Shown here: piece by piece, positions 1-9,384 of the stretch | How positions within the stretch are numbered: the first letter of the stretch is position 1 | Layout of the letters: each line of letters starts with the position of its first letter | Assembly: GCF_900497595.1 (NCBI RefSeq) | Contig: NZ_UFQO01000003.1 | Span: 61,531-125,530, forward strand | Direction: 5' to 3' | Length of the DNA stretch: 64,000 nt | From: Treponema pectinovorum | GTDB lineage: Bacteria > Spirochaetota > Spirochaetia > Treponematales > Treponemataceae | The notes under the pieces: model-generated | Database searches by the model: none | What the model saw: only the letters and a program-made list of their open reading frames with translations | What the model was told of the DNA's origin: nothing | Position numbers and translations under genes: made by a program

Positions 1-722
1 ATGTGTTCAAGGCTTTTTGGACCTGCAATGTTTCCTTCTTTTGTTACATGTGCGGACATTATCAAAACGCTGTCTCGCTCTTTTACCCAGCCTATAAGTT
101 CATTTGCACAGTATTTAAGTTGATTTATCGTTCCTGGAATCAGGCCTGCTTCTACAGAATAGACTGTTTGAATCGAATCTATTATCACAAAAATTGGATT
201 TATCGAGATCAAAGCCTCTTTTATATCTTCCAGCCGCATCGTGCATAAAATTTCTATTCCTGCTGAATTTAGATTAAGGCGAATCGCTCTGCTTTTTATC
301 TGTGCGGCACTTTCTTCTCCAGAGACATAAAGAATTTTTTTGTCGGTATTTTTGAAATCGGATTTTGAACTTTGCGCTATTGAAGACGCGGTTTGCAAGA
401 GTAGCGTACTTTTTCCAATTCCTGGTTCGCCCCCAATCAAAATCGCACTCCTTTTCATTGCACCACCGCCGAGCACTCTGTCAAATTCCTTTATCTGCGT
501 TACAAGGCGCGAATTTTCTTGGGAGCTTACGCTTTCTAGGGGAACTGGCTTTACTTTTTCTGTCGCTGCAAGGCCAAAACTGTGCGATACGGAATTTGGA
601 TCGAGCAAACATTCTTCCATAGTATTCCACGAACCACATTCTGGGCAGCGGCCGAGCCAGGTTGGTTGTGTATAATTGCATTCACTGCATTTATATATCG
701 TAGATGATTTCTTTTTTGCCAT
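1..722 (-). CDS. radA: DNA repair protein RadA (5' part, runs off the window)
   Basis: RadA is a RecA-related ATPase that helps process recombination branches. The visible 240 residues begin at ATG 722 (SD-like TGGAG just upstream) and show the N-terminal zinc finger (CSEC at residues 12-15, CPEC at 26-29), Walker A GEPGIGKS at about 98-105 and a Walker B-like IIDSIQT further on. The usual length is about 450 residues, so the KNRFG motif and Lon-like C-terminal domain lie outside the window. It is read away from cysE, 226 bp upstream; a candidate small RNA is encoded on the opposite strand in that gap. Confidence 0.95.
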   Translation of the reverse strand, partial: MAKKKSSTIYKCSECNYTQPTWLGRCPECGSWNTMEECLLDPNSVSHSFGLAATEKVKPVPLESVSSQENSRLVTQIKEFDRVLGGGAMKRSAILIGGEPGIGKSTLLLQTASSIAQSSKSDFKNTDKKILYVSGEESAAQIKSRAIRLNLNSAGIEILCTMRLEDIKEALISINPIFVIIDSIQTVYSVEAGLIPGTINQLKYCANELIGWVKERDSVLIMSAHVTKEGNIAGPKSLEH

Positions 723-758
723 AAAAAACTCCAGTGTGAATATATTTTTGTTTTAAGG

Positions 759-786
759 TTGACTTTTTTTTTTAGTAAAGTACATT
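759..786 (+). promoter_or_regulatory. Candidate sigma-70 promoter of the small RNA
   Basis: TTGACT (759-764), a 16-bp T-rich spacer and TACATT (781-786), on the strand opposite to radA and cysE. Predicted start is near 792. The only thing downstream on this strand before cysE antisense DNA is a hairpin terminator, which is why a small RNA is proposed. Confidence 0.45.
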
Positions 787-791
787 CTAAA

Positions 792-890
792 TAGCTTGTA
801 AAAAAGCTGATAAACTCTCTCCGATGTCCAGCTTGCTGGACGGCAGGGTTGCTTAGGAACGTTGTTTTTAGGTAACCCTGTTATTTTTTT
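792..890 (+). ncRNA. Candidate intergenic small RNA, about 97 nt, ending in an intrinsic terminator
   Basis: Between promoter-like elements and a terminator lies a compact structured segment with no reading frame. It has a 5' hairpin (AGCTT 793-797 with AAGCT 804-808), a C/U-rich single-stranded linker containing CTCTCTCC, a palindrome GTCCAGC/GCTGGAC, and a final 14-bp stem including wobbles (844-880) followed by TTATTTTTTTT. It does not carry the conserved SRP RNA tip, tmRNA or RNase P motifs. The family is unknown; a trans-acting regulator that pairs with Shine-Dalgarno regions through the C/U linker is only a guess. Confidence 0.45.
844..890 (+). terminator. Intrinsic terminator of the candidate small RNA
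   Basis: CAGGGTTGCTTAGG pairs (with G-U wobbles) with the segment ending AACCCTG at 880, and is followed at once by TTATTTTTTTT. The T tract is only on the plus-strand side, so it does not serve cysE. Confidence 0.75.
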
Positions 891-948
891 TAAATCTCTT
901 CCTTTTTTTAACTTTGGCTTTTTTTAAATCTACATTTTTAATTTTTTT

Positions 949-1815
949 TTATTGATTTACGATTGTGCCTTCTGGAACGGATTTTATTATCCAAGTGTTT
1001 CCGCCAATTACAGCACCTTTGCCGATTACAGTTTGTCCGCCAAGAATTGTTGCATTCGCATAAATTGTAACATCGTCTTCTATAGTTGGATGTCTTTTTT
1101 TATCTTGATAATTTTTTCTTACGCTCAATGCGCCGAGTGTTACTCCCTGATATATTTTTACGCGCTTGCCAATAATTGTAGTTTCGCCAATTACAATACC
1201 TGTTCCGTGGTCTATAAAAAAACTTTCGCCAATGGTTGCACCAGGATGAATATCGATTCCTGTTTTTCCGTGTATGTATTCGGACATTATTCTTGGAATA
1301 ACAGGTACTCCGCAGGTGTATAAAAAGTGTGCGATTCTGTATACAACTATCGCTTCCAATCCCGGATATGAAACGATGACTTCTTCTTCGCTTTTTGCCG
1401 CCGGGTCTCCAGCAGAAATTGCCAACGTGTCCAAGTGAATTTTCTTTCTCAAATCTGGAATGGATTCGATTAAGTCAAGAGTTATTTTTTCTGCAAGTCC
1501 AAAGCACTGGCGTTTTTCAAATTCTTCTGTATCACTGCAATTGCCACAGGATTTTTTTTTGTAAATCAACGCTTTTTGAATTTCTTTTGTGAGAATTGTG
1601 ATTATCCTGTTTACGCGCTGTCCTGTTATGTAGCGAATGTTTATTGAATCTATGTCTTCTGCGGTTCTGTATCCGGGAAAAATCAAGCACTGTAATTCAT
1701 TTAATACGGAAACAACATTTTCTCTGTTTGGAAAGCGATTTATTCCAGCACCGTTTATGCCACCAATCTCTTCGTAAGAAGAAAGAATTTTTTCTACAAG
1801 CGTATTCATATCCAT
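949..1815 (-). CDS. cysE: Serine O-acetyltransferase
   Basis: CysE acetylates serine with acetyl-CoA, the first step of cysteine synthesis. The 288-residue protein has an N-terminal helical region and a C-terminal left-handed beta-helix built of hexapeptide repeats (DIHPGATIGESFFIDHGTG, GKRVKIYQGVTLGA, ATILGGQTVIGKGAVIGG), with the catalytic-type His in FIDHGTG. ATG 1815 is preferred over the in-frame ATG 10 codons upstream because AAGGA lies seven bases before it. The N-terminal half (cysteines in GNCSDTEEFEKRQC) is longer than in short CysE forms and resembles the long type seen in anaerobes. Confidence 0.9.
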   Translation of the reverse strand: MDMNTLVEKILSSYEEIGGINGAGINRFPNRENVVSVLNELQCLIFPGYRTAEDIDSINIRYITGQRVNRIITILTKEIQKALIYKKKSCGNCSDTEEFEKRQCFGLAEKITLDLIESIPDLRKKIHLDTLAISAGDPAAKSEEEVIVSYPGLEAIVVYRIAHFLYTCGVPVIPRIMSEYIHGKTGIDIHPGATIGESFFIDHGTGIVIGETTIIGKRVKIYQGVTLGALSVRKNYQDKKRHPTIEDDVTIYANATILGGQTVIGKGAVIGGNTWIIKSVPEGTIVNQ

Positions 1816-1942
1816 AACAGAGTCCTTAAAAAAGCGATAACGCATATTTTGTTTTTCATTGAAAATAATTAAAAATCGGCTTAAAAATTAGCATAAATTT
1901 TAACAAGATACTACAATGCTCTAAAACAAATTCTTTTTGCTA

Positions 1943-1971
1943 TTGACTAAAACGCCTTGTTTCTTTAAATT
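1943..1971 (+). promoter_or_regulatory. Sigma-70 promoter for tRNA-Thr/rpmG/tRNA-Trp/secE
   Basis: TTGACT (1943-1948), 17-bp spacer, TAAATT (1966-1971); predicted start about 1978, 18 bases before the tRNA. Confidence 0.65.
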
Positions 1972-1995
1972 CTTAAAACACGTCATTGTTGACCT

Positions 1996-2068
1996 GCTCT
2001 TGTAGCTCAGTTGGCAGAGCACATCGTTGGTAACGATGAGGTCAGCGGTCCGATTCCGCTCGAGAGCT
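1996..2068 (+). tRNA. tRNA-Thr (anticodon GGT)
   Basis: Complete cloverleaf: acceptor GCTCTTG/CGAGAGC with one G-U pair, D arm GCTC/GAGC, anticodon stem CATCG/CGATG with loop TTGGTAA, T arm AGCGG/CCGCT, discriminator T. CCA is not encoded. It is placed just before rpmG, as is common next to secE-nusG in bacteria. Confidence 0.96.
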
Positions 2069-2114
2069 TATAAATGCTTAATAAGTATTTTCTAAATCTT
2101 TTAGGAGAAAAAAA

Positions 2115-2291
2115 ATGGGTAGCAAGAAAAAGACTTCAATCGATATTATTGCTCTTCAGTGTACAGAATGCAAACGCAAGAATTACACTACTACAAAAAA
2201 CCGCAAAAATATAACTGGTAAATTAGAGAAGAACAAATATTGTCCATTCTGTCGCAAGGAAATTTTGCACAAAGAAACAAAAGCAAAATAA
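2115..2291 (+). CDS. rpmG: 50S ribosomal protein L33 (bL33)
   Basis: Fifty-eight-residue protein starting [18 protein letters not shown], preceded by AGGAG. The cysteine pairs CTEC (16-19) and CPFC (43-46) show the zinc-binding form of L33. It lies between two tRNA genes and before secE, a conserved arrangement; it binds near the E site of the large subunit. Confidence 0.95.
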   Translation: MGSKKKTSIDIIALQCTECKRKNYTTTKNRKNITGKLEKNKYCPFCRKEILHKETKAK

Positions 2292-2350
2292 GTTTCTTAA
2301 AATTTTATATAGGTCGTCTTTTTGCGAACAAATGACGACTTGATATATTT

Positions 2351-2423
2351 AGGTCGGTAGTTCAGTTGGTAGAGCATCGGTCTCCAAAACCGAGTGTCGC
2401 GAGTTCGAGTCTTGCCCGGCCTG
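2351..2423 (+). tRNA. tRNA-Trp (anticodon CCA)
   Basis: Acceptor AGGTCGG/CCGGCCT, D arm GTTC/GAGC, anticodon stem TCGGT/ACCGA with loop CTCCAAA, T arm GCGAG/CTTGC, discriminator G. CCA tail not encoded. Directly upstream of secE, the standard place in many bacteria. Confidence 0.97.
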
Positions 2424-2453
2424 TTATTAAAAATAGATAAGTAGAGGAAAGTT

Positions 2454-2642
2454 ATGTCAAAGGTAACTGAATTTGTTAAAGAATGCGGTGCTGAACTTAG
2501 AAAAGTTGTTTGGCCTACAAGACAAGATGTGATTGCTTCTGTAAAGGTTGTTATCGTTTCTACAATCGTAATTGCAATTATTCTCGGTGTTTTTGACATA
2601 GCGTTCTCTGCTGGAATGAATTTGTTGTTCCCTGCTGCTTAA
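2454..2642 (+). CDS. secE: Preprotein translocase subunit SecE
   Basis: Short (62 residues) single-span SecE: an amphipathic N-terminal helix with the conserved ELRKVVWPTRQ segment and one membrane helix at about 33-55. It clamps SecY (encoded at 25.7 kb in this window) in the inner-membrane Sec channel. AGAGGAAAG precedes the ATG; nusG follows after 15 bases. Confidence 0.95.
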   Translation: MSKVTEFVKECGAELRKVVWPTRQDVIASVKVVIVSTIVIAIILGVFDIAFSAGMNLLFPAA

Positions 2643-2657
2643 ACTTGAAGGTCTGTT

Positions 2658-3218
2658 ATGTCTAAAAACTGGTATATCGTTCATACTTATACAGGTTATG
2701 AAAAAAAGATTCTCCGCACTATAAATACAATGCTTGCTGCTGGAGATTTGGATTCAAATGTCATAACTGACGTTAAGGTTCCTGAAGAAGAAGTAATTGA
2801 AATAAAAGACGGAAAGAAAAAAATCAAAAAGAATATGATCCTTCCTGGTTATATAATGCTCGAAATGGATTTGCCAGATATAGGATGGAAAAATCCATGC
2901 GGCGCAATTCGTAAAATTCAGGGAGTTACAGGTTTTGTCGGAACTAATCCATCGGATAAGCCTCGTCCAATCTCTGCGGATGAAGCAAAAAATCTACTTC
3001 AAAAAGCAGGTGAAATTAAAGGCTACAAAAGCGTTAAAATCAAACAGAATTATGCTGTTGGAGACCAAGTTAAGATTACCGACGGTCCTTTTGCAACATT
3101 CAGTGGTTCTGTTGAAGAAATCGATCTTGCAAAAGGTAAACTCAGGGTTATGGTTCAAATTTTTGGACGAGCAACTCCTGTAGAGGTTGATTTGTTACAG
3201 GTTGAAAAACTTGTTTAA
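2658..3218 (+). CDS. nusG: Transcription termination/antitermination factor NusG
   Basis: NusG binds the RNA polymerase clamp, lowers pausing and links polymerase to Rho or the ribosome. The 186-residue protein has the NGN domain (WYIVHTYTGYEKKI onwards, about 1-115) and a C-terminal KOW domain with VGDQVKITDGPFATFSG. A lysine-rich insert (DGKKKIKKN) follows the first strands, inside the NGN domain. Same operon as secE. Confidence 0.97.
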   Translation: MSKNWYIVHTYTGYEKKILRTINTMLAAGDLDSNVITDVKVPEEEVIEIKDGKKKIKKNMILPGYIMLEMDLPDIGWKNPCGAIRKIQGVTGFVGTNPSDKPRPISADEAKNLLQKAGEIKGYKSVKIKQNYAVGDQVKITDGPFATFSGSVEEIDLAKGKLRVMVQIFGRATPVEVDLLQVEKLV

Positions 3219-3274
3219 GATTTTTAGATATTTTTATTTTTGATAGAATTGGCTCTGTTTATCGCAGGGCTTTT

Positions 3275-3346
3275 CCTATATTTGGAAGAAATACAAGTCC
3301 GTTGGATATAGGTATTTCGCTAGTGGCTTTTTAATTGCAAAAAGCC
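3275..3346 (+). promoter_or_regulatory. Structured leader before rplK
   Basis: The 153-base nusG-rplK gap holds two stems: CCTATAT (3275-3281) with ATATAGG (3306-3312), and GGCTTTTT (3325-3332) with AAAAAGCC (3339-3346), the latter just before the rplK SD. In other bacteria L1 represses the L11-L1 operon by binding a leader that mimics its rRNA site; whether this leader does so is inference. Confidence 0.4.
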
Positions 3347-3371
3347 CGACACCAATTAAGGGAGCTATAAA

Positions 3372-3806
3372 ATGGCTACAAAAAAGGTAACGGCTGTCAT
3401 TAAATTACAGTGTCCTGCGGGATCTGCAACTCCTGCGCCACCAGTAGGACCAGTTCTTGGACCTCACGGTGTTTCTGCACCAGTGTTCGTTCAGCAGTTT
3501 AATGACAGAACCAAGTCAATGGAAAAGGGACTTATAATCCCTGTAATCATCACCGTTTATCAAGACCGTTCATTCACTTTTGAACTTAAGACTCCGCCTG
3601 CTGCGGTTCTTATAAAAAAGGCACTTGGTCTTCCTAAGGGTTCTGGAAATCCTCTTCGTGATAAAGTTGGAAAGCTTACTGTGGCACAGCTTACAGAAAT
3701 TGCAACAACTAAAATGCCAGACATCAATGCTAACGATATTGAAGCAGCGAAGAAAATTATCGCAGGTACTGCGCGCAGTATGGGCGTAGAAGTGGAGGCT
3801 GAATAA
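3372..3806 (+). CDS. rplK: 50S ribosomal protein L11 (uL11)
   Basis: 144 residues with the Pro-rich N-terminal domain ([17 protein letters not shown]) and the RNA-binding C-terminal domain ([14 protein letters not shown]). Part of the GTPase-associated centre on 23S rRNA. Its stop codon overlaps the rplA start (TAATG), suggesting translational coupling. Confidence 0.98.
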   Translation: MATKKVTAVIKLQCPAGSATPAPPVGPVLGPHGVSAPVFVQQFNDRTKSMEKGLIIPVIITVYQDRSFTFELKTPPAAVLIKKALGLPKGSGNPLRDKVGKLTVAQLTEIATTKMPDINANDIEAAKKIIAGTARSMGVEVEAE

Positions 3807-4486
3807 TGAAACACGGAAAAAAATATTCTGATGCTCTTAAGAAATATGACCCACTCAAGCATTATGCTGTTGCTGAAGCATGCAAAGTTGTAAAAGATAT
3901 TCATTTTGTAAAATTTGATGAAACTGTAGAACTTCACGTTGCTCTTCGCCTTGGAAAGAGCCAGACGATGCGTGATACATTGGTTTTCCCAAATCAGTTT
4001 ACCGCAGAAAAGAAAGTTCTCGTATTCTGTTCTGAAGAACGTGCAAAAGAAGCGTTGGATGCTGGTGCAACCTATGCTGGTTCTACCGAATACATCGACA
4101 AAGTAAAGGGTGGTTGGCTCGACTTTGACGTTGCAGTTGCAACTCCTGATATGATGAAAGATGTAGGTCGTCTGGGTATGGTTTTGGGACGCAAAGGACT
4201 TATGCCTAACCCTAAGACTGGAACTGTAACTAATGACCTTGTTCATGCAATAAACGAACTTAAAAAAGGTCGTACAGAATTCAGGGCAGACAAAGAAGGT
4301 ATAGTTCATATCGCTGTTGGTAAAGTTTCTATGGATGCAGATAAGGTTGCAGAAAACGTAACTGCTCTCCTTACAGAAATTGACCGCAAAAAGCCTGCTG
4401 ATGCAAAAGCAGATTTCGTTCGCTCAATATCAATCAGTTCTTCTATGGGACCTGGTGTTTGGGTAAATGTTAAGGAGGAGGCGTAA
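3806..4486 (+). CDS. rplA: 50S ribosomal protein L1 (uL1)
   Basis: 226 residues; signature region with GLMPNPKTGTVT and the C-terminal SISSSMGPGVWV. Forms the mobile L1 stalk and is the usual autogenous repressor of rplK-rplA. Coupled to rplK by a one-base overlap; rplJ starts three bases after its stop, an unusually tight junction because many bacteria place the L10 leader there. Confidence 0.98.
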   Translation: MKHGKKYSDALKKYDPLKHYAVAEACKVVKDIHFVKFDETVELHVALRLGKSQTMRDTLVFPNQFTAEKKVLVFCSEERAKEALDAGATYAGSTEYIDKVKGGWLDFDVAVATPDMMKDVGRLGMVLGRKGLMPNPKTGTVTNDLVHAINELKKGRTEFRADKEGIVHIAVGKVSMDADKVAENVTALLTEIDRKKPADAKADFVRSISISSSMGPGVWVNVKEEA

Positions 4487-4489
4487 TCT

Positions 4490-5005
4490 ATGGCAATCAT
4501 GGCAAAAAAACTCCAGCCTGCTAAAACAGCAGCTATTGACGAAACAAAAAAAGTATTTTCAGATTACAACGACTTTATCTTTGCAGAATATCGCGGACTT
4601 ACTGTAGAACAAATTACTGCTCTTCGCGATAAGCTCCGTGAACACGAAGCACCTTTTAAGGTTGTAAAGAATAATTTTGCTAGAGTTGCTTTTGAGGAAA
4701 TGAAGATTGACAACGTTTCTGATTACCTCAAAGGACCTACAGCAGTTGTAATGGCAAAAGAAGACAGCAACGAAGCTGCAAAAGTTCTTTTTGATTTTGC
4801 AAAAGATGTTCCAGCTCTTGTTGTAAAAGGTGGCTACATTCAGAATGAAATCTACGATAAAGCAAAAATCGAAGCTTATTCAAAGGTTCCAGGAAAGAAA
4901 CAGCTTATCGCTATGCTCATGTCTACAATCAATGGTCCGGTTCAAAAACTTGCCGCTACATTGCAGGCTTATGTTGATAAAAAATCAGCAGAAGGTGCTA
5001 ACTAA
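4490..5005 (+). CDS. rplJ: 50S ribosomal protein L10 (uL10)
   Basis: 171 residues with the L10 core (FAEYRGLTVEQITALRDKLRE, KNNFARVAFEEM, LKGPTAVVM) and a C-terminal helix for L7/L12 dimers. GGAGGAGG lies eight bases before ATG 4490, supporting this start over the ATG three codons in. The only leader-like sequence of this pair is downstream, before rplL. Confidence 0.97.
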   Translation: MAIMAKKLQPAKTAAIDETKKVFSDYNDFIFAEYRGLTVEQITALRDKLREHEAPFKVVKNNFARVAFEEMKIDNVSDYLKGPTAVVMAKEDSNEAAKVLFDFAKDVPALVVKGGYIQNEIYDKAKIEAYSKVPGKKQLIAMLMSTINGPVQKLAATLQAYVDKKSAEGAN

Positions 5006-5021
5006 TAAACCTTTTGTTGAA

Positions 5022-5132
5022 GCGAGGTCAGGCTTCAATCGCTGTCGACTGTCCTCGCAACAGATAAATATTGCAGGTTAAGCGGTTCAGTTTGTTCCGT
5101 CTGCAATAAAACAAACCTTGTAAAATCAAGGT
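5022..5132 (+). promoter_or_regulatory. Three-hairpin spacer between rplJ and rplL
   Basis: Stems GCGAGG (5022-5027)/CCTCGC (5053-5058), ATTGCAG (5070-5076)/CTGCAAT (5101-5107) with an inner CGG/CCG, and ACCTTG (5115-5120)/CAAGGT (5127-5132), ending 28 bases before the rplL start. May set the higher L7/L12 expression needed for four to six copies per ribosome (inference). Confidence 0.4.
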
Positions 5133-5159
5133 AAATGCCTATTTTAAGGAGAAGATAAT

Positions 5160-5537
5160 ATGGCAGCAATTACAAAGGATGAAATCCTTGAAGCAATCGC
5201 AAACATGACAGTTCTCGAAGCATCAGAACTCGTTAAAGCAATGGAAGAAAAATTTGGAGTTACAGCAGCAGTTGCAGTTGCAGCCGCTCCAGGTGCAGCT
5301 GGTGGTGCAGCAGAAGAAGAGCAGACTGAATTTACAGTTACTCTTGACAGCTTTGACGCTGCAAAGAAAATCGCTGTTATCAAAGCAGTTAAAGAAGCTC
5401 TCGGACTTGGTCTTGGCGAAGCAAAAACACTTGTTGAAAGCGCACCAAAAGCACTTAAAGAAGGTGTTTCTAAAGCTGAAGCTGATGAACTTATCAAAAA
5501 GATGGAAGAAGCTGGTGGTAAGGCTTCAAAGAAATAG
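5160..5537 (+). CDS. rplL: 50S ribosomal protein L7/L12 (bL12)
   Basis: 125 residues: N-terminal dimerisation domain, Ala/Gly hinge ([17 protein letters not shown]) and C-terminal factor-binding domain with [20 protein letters not shown]. Recruits and activates translational GTPases. Good SD AAGGAG before the ATG. Confidence 0.98.
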   Translation: MAAITKDEILEAIANMTVLEASELVKAMEEKFGVTAAVAVAAAPGAAGGAAEEEQTEFTVTLDSFDAAKKIAVIKAVKEALGLGLGEAKTLVESAPKALKEGVSKAEADELIKKMEEAGGKASKK

Positions 5538-5602
5538 GTTAAATCCAATTTTCTTGAAAAATTTAGCGATGACTGCTCTTTGTGGTCATTGTTCTTAAAA
5601 AT

Positions 5603-5644
5603 GCTTACATGCGAGATCAAAATAAATGATTTTCGTGTGTAAGC
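5603..5644 (+). promoter_or_regulatory. Long hairpin between rplL and rpoB (attenuator or RNase III-type site)
   Basis: GCTTACA-TG-CGAGATCA pairs with TGATTTTCG-TG-TGTAAGC (about 17 bp including wobbles and one bulge) around loop AAATAAA, followed only by TTTTAG. The 304-base gap 5538-5841 also has ATGAC/GTCAT (5570-5590) and TCTGAT/ATCAGA stems but no coding frame. Partial termination or processing between rplL and rpoB is known in E. coli; the same role here is inferred from position. Confidence 0.5.
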
Positions 5645-5841
5645 TTTTAGTGTCTAAAGAGAATTATCTTGTTGGCGCAAATGCAACAGATATAATCTGA
5701 TTTTTATCAGAATTTGGTCGGTGTTATGCCGATTTTTAGCTTTTTAATTTTGTGCTGTATCACAAGATAGCGTATGTCATACGTCATTTTTGATATGTAG
5801 CAATTTTATCAAAGGCAATGTTTCCCTCCTAGGAGTAACAG

Positions 5842-8800
5842 ATGTTCGCTAAAAGCAGAACAGTAAACCGTCAGTACTTCGGAAAAGATATTCAGAACTT
5901 CATGGAAATTCCGAACCTGATTGACATTCAACTTTCGTCCTATGAAAGTTTCCTTCAAAAAGAAAAAGTAGACAGCAATGAACCATTGGAACCTAAAGGT
6001 TTGCAGGAAGTTTTTAATACGACTTTCCCAATCGAAAGCCCAGACGGTAATATGTCTTTGGAGTATGAATTTTATAAACTCGAAGAAGAAAATATAAAAT
6101 TTACTGAACTTCAGTGCAAACAGAAAGGTTTAACTTATTCTGTTCCTCTAAAGGCAAGAATCAATTTAAATTTTAAAGATACAGGTGCAATACTTCAAAA
6201 AGATATATACATGGGAGATATTCCTCTCATGACAGACCGTGGAACTTTTATAATAAACGGGGCAGAACGCGTTGTTGTTTCGCAGATTCATCGTTCGCCA
6301 GGTGTTATTTTTAACCACGAGAAAGGTTTGTACTCTTCACGCATAATTCCTTATCGCGGTTCTTGGCTTGAATTTGAGATTGACCAGAAGAAAGATTTGA
6401 TTTATGCAAAGATTGACCGCAAAAAGAAAATCTTAGGAACAATTTTCCTTCGTGCGCTTGGGTATTCGACTCGTGAAGAGATAATAAAAGAATTTTATAA
6501 GACAGAAATCGTAAAAATCGATCCTTCAAAAAAAGAAGAATTGGTTGATAGAGTTTTGGCTAAAGCACTCACTATAAAAGATGAAAACGGAGAAGAAAAA
6601 GTTCTCTTCCGTGCGGGCGAGAAATTGCACATGCACGAAGTTGATGACATCATCTCGCAGGATATAAAAGAAGTTTGTTTGATTCTTTTTGACGCTCGCT
6701 CTCGTAAAGGCAGTAAAGACGAACATAATCCATCGCTTGACAGCATGATAATAATCAACTGTTTTGAGCGTGAAGATATGAAGTACACAAAAGAAGGCTC
6801 TTCTAACGAGGAACCTACTCTCGAAGATGCTCTTTCTGCGGTGTTCTCTGTTTTAAAACCTGGCGAGCCTATGGCAGCAGAAGCGGCTAGAAATGAACTT
6901 GAAGGAATGTTCTTCAATATTCGCCACTATGATTTAGGCAGGGTTGGTCGCTACAAGTTGAATAAAAAATTCGATATGTATGCCGAACCTGTTGAAAGCC
7001 ATACTCTCGTAAAAAGCGACATAATAAGCACGATGAAACATCTCATAAAAGTTTACATCGGAAATGAAGTTTTGGATGATATCGACCATCTTGGAAACCG
7101 TCGCATCCGTTCTGTAGGCGAATTGATGACGAATCAACTTAAAACCGCATTTAGCAGAATGGAAAGAATTGCAAAAGAGAGAATGAGTTTAAAAGAAACA
7201 GAAACGATGAAACCTCAAGATTTGATTTCTATAAAACCAATCGTTGCTGCAATCAAAGAATTCTTTGGCTCGTCTCAACTTTCTCAGTTCATGGATCAGA
7301 TTAATCCTCTTGCTGAACTTACTCATAAACGCCGTCTTAACGCTTTGGGACCAGGCGGTCTTTCTCGTGATAGAGCAGGCTTTGAAGTCCGCGACGTTCA
7401 TTATACGCATTACGGAAGAATGTGTCCGATTGAAACTCCTGAAGGACCAAATATCGGTTTGATTGTTTCTCTTGCGATTTACACTCGTGTAAATGAATAT
7501 GGATTTCTCGAAACTCCTTATCGCAAAGTTGAAGATGGAAAAGCAACTGACAAAGTTGAATACCTTTCTGCTATGGACGAGGATAAATATTTTGTCGGAC
7601 AGGTTGCAGAAGGTATGAAAGCAGACGGTTCATTCCCTGCGGATATGGCATCTTGCCGTCACGTTGGAGATTATACAACGCGCAATGTAAAAGACATTCA
7701 ATACATGGACGTTTCTCCTAGACAGGTAATTTCTGTTTCAGCTTCTCTTGTTCCTTTCCTTGAACACGATGACGCTAACCGTGCATTGATGGGTTGTAAC
7801 ATGCAGCGCCAGGGGGTTCCTCTCTTGTTCCCAGAACCTCCTTTTGTAGGAACAGGAATGGAAGCGAAAGCGGCCTACGATTCTGGCGTTCTTATAAAGG
7901 CAAAACACGATGGCGAAGTAATTTGGGTTGAAAGTGATCTCATAAAAGTTAAAGTTGACGGAAGTGATAAAGTTGATGAATATCCACTTTTGAAATACCA
8001 GAGAACGAATAACGACACCTGTAACCACCAAAGACCAACCGTTGAAGTTGGAGAGAAAGTGAAAAAAGGTGCTGTTCTGGCAGACGGTCCTGCAACATTT
8101 AATGGAGAGCTTTCTTTGGGACGCAACTTGCTGGTAGGATTCGTGCCTTGGAATGGTTACAACTATGAAGACGCTGTTTTGATAAGTAAACGCGTTGTAA
8201 AAGAAGATATGTACACTTCTATTCACATAAAGGAATTCCAGACAGAAATTCGTGAAACAAAACTCGGGCCAGAAAAAATAACTCGCGATGTTCCTAATAC
8301 TTCCGAAAAAATGCTCAACAACCTCGACGCAGAAGGTATAATCCGTATTGGCGCAAAGGTTCGTTCAGGCGATATCCTCGTTGGTAAGGTAACTCCTAAA
8401 TCCGAAACAGAAACAACCCCAGAATTCAAACTTTTGAATTCAATCTTTGGTGAAAAAGCTAAAGAGGTTAGGGATTCTTCATTGCGTGTTCCTCACGGTA
8501 TCGAAGGCGTAATAATCGACGTTCAGAGAATGAAGAGAACAGAAGGCGATGATTTAAGTCCTGGTGTTGACGAGGTTGTTAAGGTTTTGATTGCAAATAA
8601 ACGTAAACTCCGCGAAGGCGATAAGATGGCAGGACGACACGGAAACAAAGGTGTCGTTGCAAGAATTCTTCCAGAAGAAGATATGCCATACTTAGCAGAT
8701 GGAACTCCGCTCGATGTTTGTTTGAATCCGCTTGGCGTACCTTCTCGTATGAATATTGGGCAGATAATGGAAAGCGAACTTGGTATTGTTGGTCGTTATT

Positions 8801-9384
8801 TGAACCAGTATTTTGAATCTCCTGCGTTCCAGACCCCTTCTCAGGAGCAGATTGCAGAAAAATTGCAGGAAGCAGGATTGTCACCAGACTGTAAGCAGAT
8901 TGTACACGACGGACGCACGGGTGAACCTTTTGTAAATCCAATCTTCGTAGGTGTTATTTACTTCCTTAAATTGCACCACCTCGTTGACGATAAGATGCAT
9001 GCTCGTTCTACAGGACCTTATTCACTTGTTACTCAGCAGCCACTCGGTGGTAAAGCGCAGTTTGGTGGTCAGCGTCTTGGAGAAATGGAAGTTTGGGCAT
9101 TGGAAGCATACGGTGCAGCAAACACCTTGCAGGAAATGATGACTATAAAGTCCGATGATATGAACGGCCGTTCAAAGATTTATGAATCAATTGTAAAGGG
9201 TGATCCTACTGCTACAGCAGGTGTTCCAGAATCATTTAATGTAATGGTGCAGGAACTTCGTGGTCTTGCTTTGGATTTTACTATTTATGACGCAAAGGGA
9301 AAAAGAATTGCCCTTACCGAACGCGATCAAGAACTTATAGATAAAGCAAGTTCTGGATTCGAAAAGGAGAATGAAGATGCGTGA
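5842..9384 (+). CDS. rpoB: RNA polymerase beta subunit
   Basis: 1180 residues, a compact RpoB without the large E. coli insertions. The Rif region reads [20 protein letters not shown] followed by RLNALGPGG, so residue 500 (E. coli 531) is Asn instead of Ser, the change linked to natural rifampicin resistance of spirochaetes. Further conserved stretches are [34 protein letters not shown] and [22 protein letters not shown] precedes the ATG. The end overlaps rpoC by eight bases. Confidence 0.98.
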   Translation: MFAKSRTVNRQYFGKDIQNFMEIPNLIDIQLSSYESFLQKEKVDSNEPLEPKGLQEVFNTTFPIESPDGNMSLEYEFYKLEEENIKFTELQCKQKGLTYSVPLKARINLNFKDTGAILQKDIYMGDIPLMTDRGTFIINGAERVVVSQIHRSPGVIFNHEKGLYSSRIIPYRGSWLEFEIDQKKDLIYAKIDRKKKILGTIFLRALGYSTREEIIKEFYKTEIVKIDPSKKEELVDRVLAKALTIKDENGEEKVLFRAGEKLHMHEVDDIISQDIKEVCLILFDARSRKGSKDEHNPSLDSMIIINCFEREDMKYTKEGSSNEEPTLEDALSAVFSVLKPGEPMAAEAARNELEGMFFNIRHYDLGRVGRYKLNKKFDMYAEPVESHTLVKSDIISTMKHLIKVYIGNEVLDDIDHLGNRRIRSVGELMTNQLKTAFSRMERIAKERMSLKETETMKPQDLISIKPIVAAIKEFFGSSQLSQFMDQINPLAELTHKRRLNALGPGGLSRDRAGFEVRDVHYTHYGRMCPIETPEGPNIGLIVSLAIYTRVNEYGFLETPYRKVEDGKATDKVEYLSAMDEDKYFVGQVAEGMKADGSFPADMASCRHVGDYTTRNVKDIQYMDVSPRQVISVSASLVPFLEHDDANRALMGCNMQRQGVPLLFPEPPFVGTGMEAKAAYDSGVLIKAKHDGEVIWVESDLIKVKVDGSDKVDEYPLLKYQRTNNDTCNHQRPTVEVGEKVKKGAVLADGPATFNGELSLGRNLLVGFVPWNGYNYEDAVLISKRVVKEDMYTSIHIKEFQTEIRETKLGPEKITRDVPNTSEKMLNNLDAEGIIRIGAKVRSGDILVGKVTPKSETETTPEFKLLNSIFGEKAKEVRDSSLRVPHGIEGVIIDVQRMKRTEGDDLSPGVDEVVKVLIANKRKLREGDKMAGRHGNKGVVARILPEEDMPYLADGTPLDVCLNPLGVPSRMNIGQIMESELGIVGRYLNQYFESPAFQTPSQEQIAEKLQEAGLSPDCKQIVHDGRTGEPFVNPIFVGVIYFLKLHHLVDDKMHARSTGPYSLVTQQPLGGKAQFGGQRLGEMEVWALEAYGAANTLQEMMTIKSDDMNGRSKIYESIVKGDPTATAGVPESFNVMVQELRGLALDFTIYDAKGKRIALTERDQELIDKASSGFEKENEDA

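Noticed and set aside
792..890. SRP RNA, tmRNA or RNase P RNA
   Set aside because: The conserved GGAAG-type SRP tip, tmRNA ends and RNase P core motifs are absent.
952..1323. 123-residue plus-strand frame opposite cysE
   Set aside because: Antisense shadow of the conserved acetyltransferase repeats.
3560..4309. 249-residue minus-strand frame opposite rplK-rplA
   Set aside because: Antisense shadow of two clear ribosomal genes; no SD, no recognisable domain.
7738..8226. 162-residue minus-strand frame opposite rpoB
   Set aside because: Antisense shadow of a highly conserved gene.
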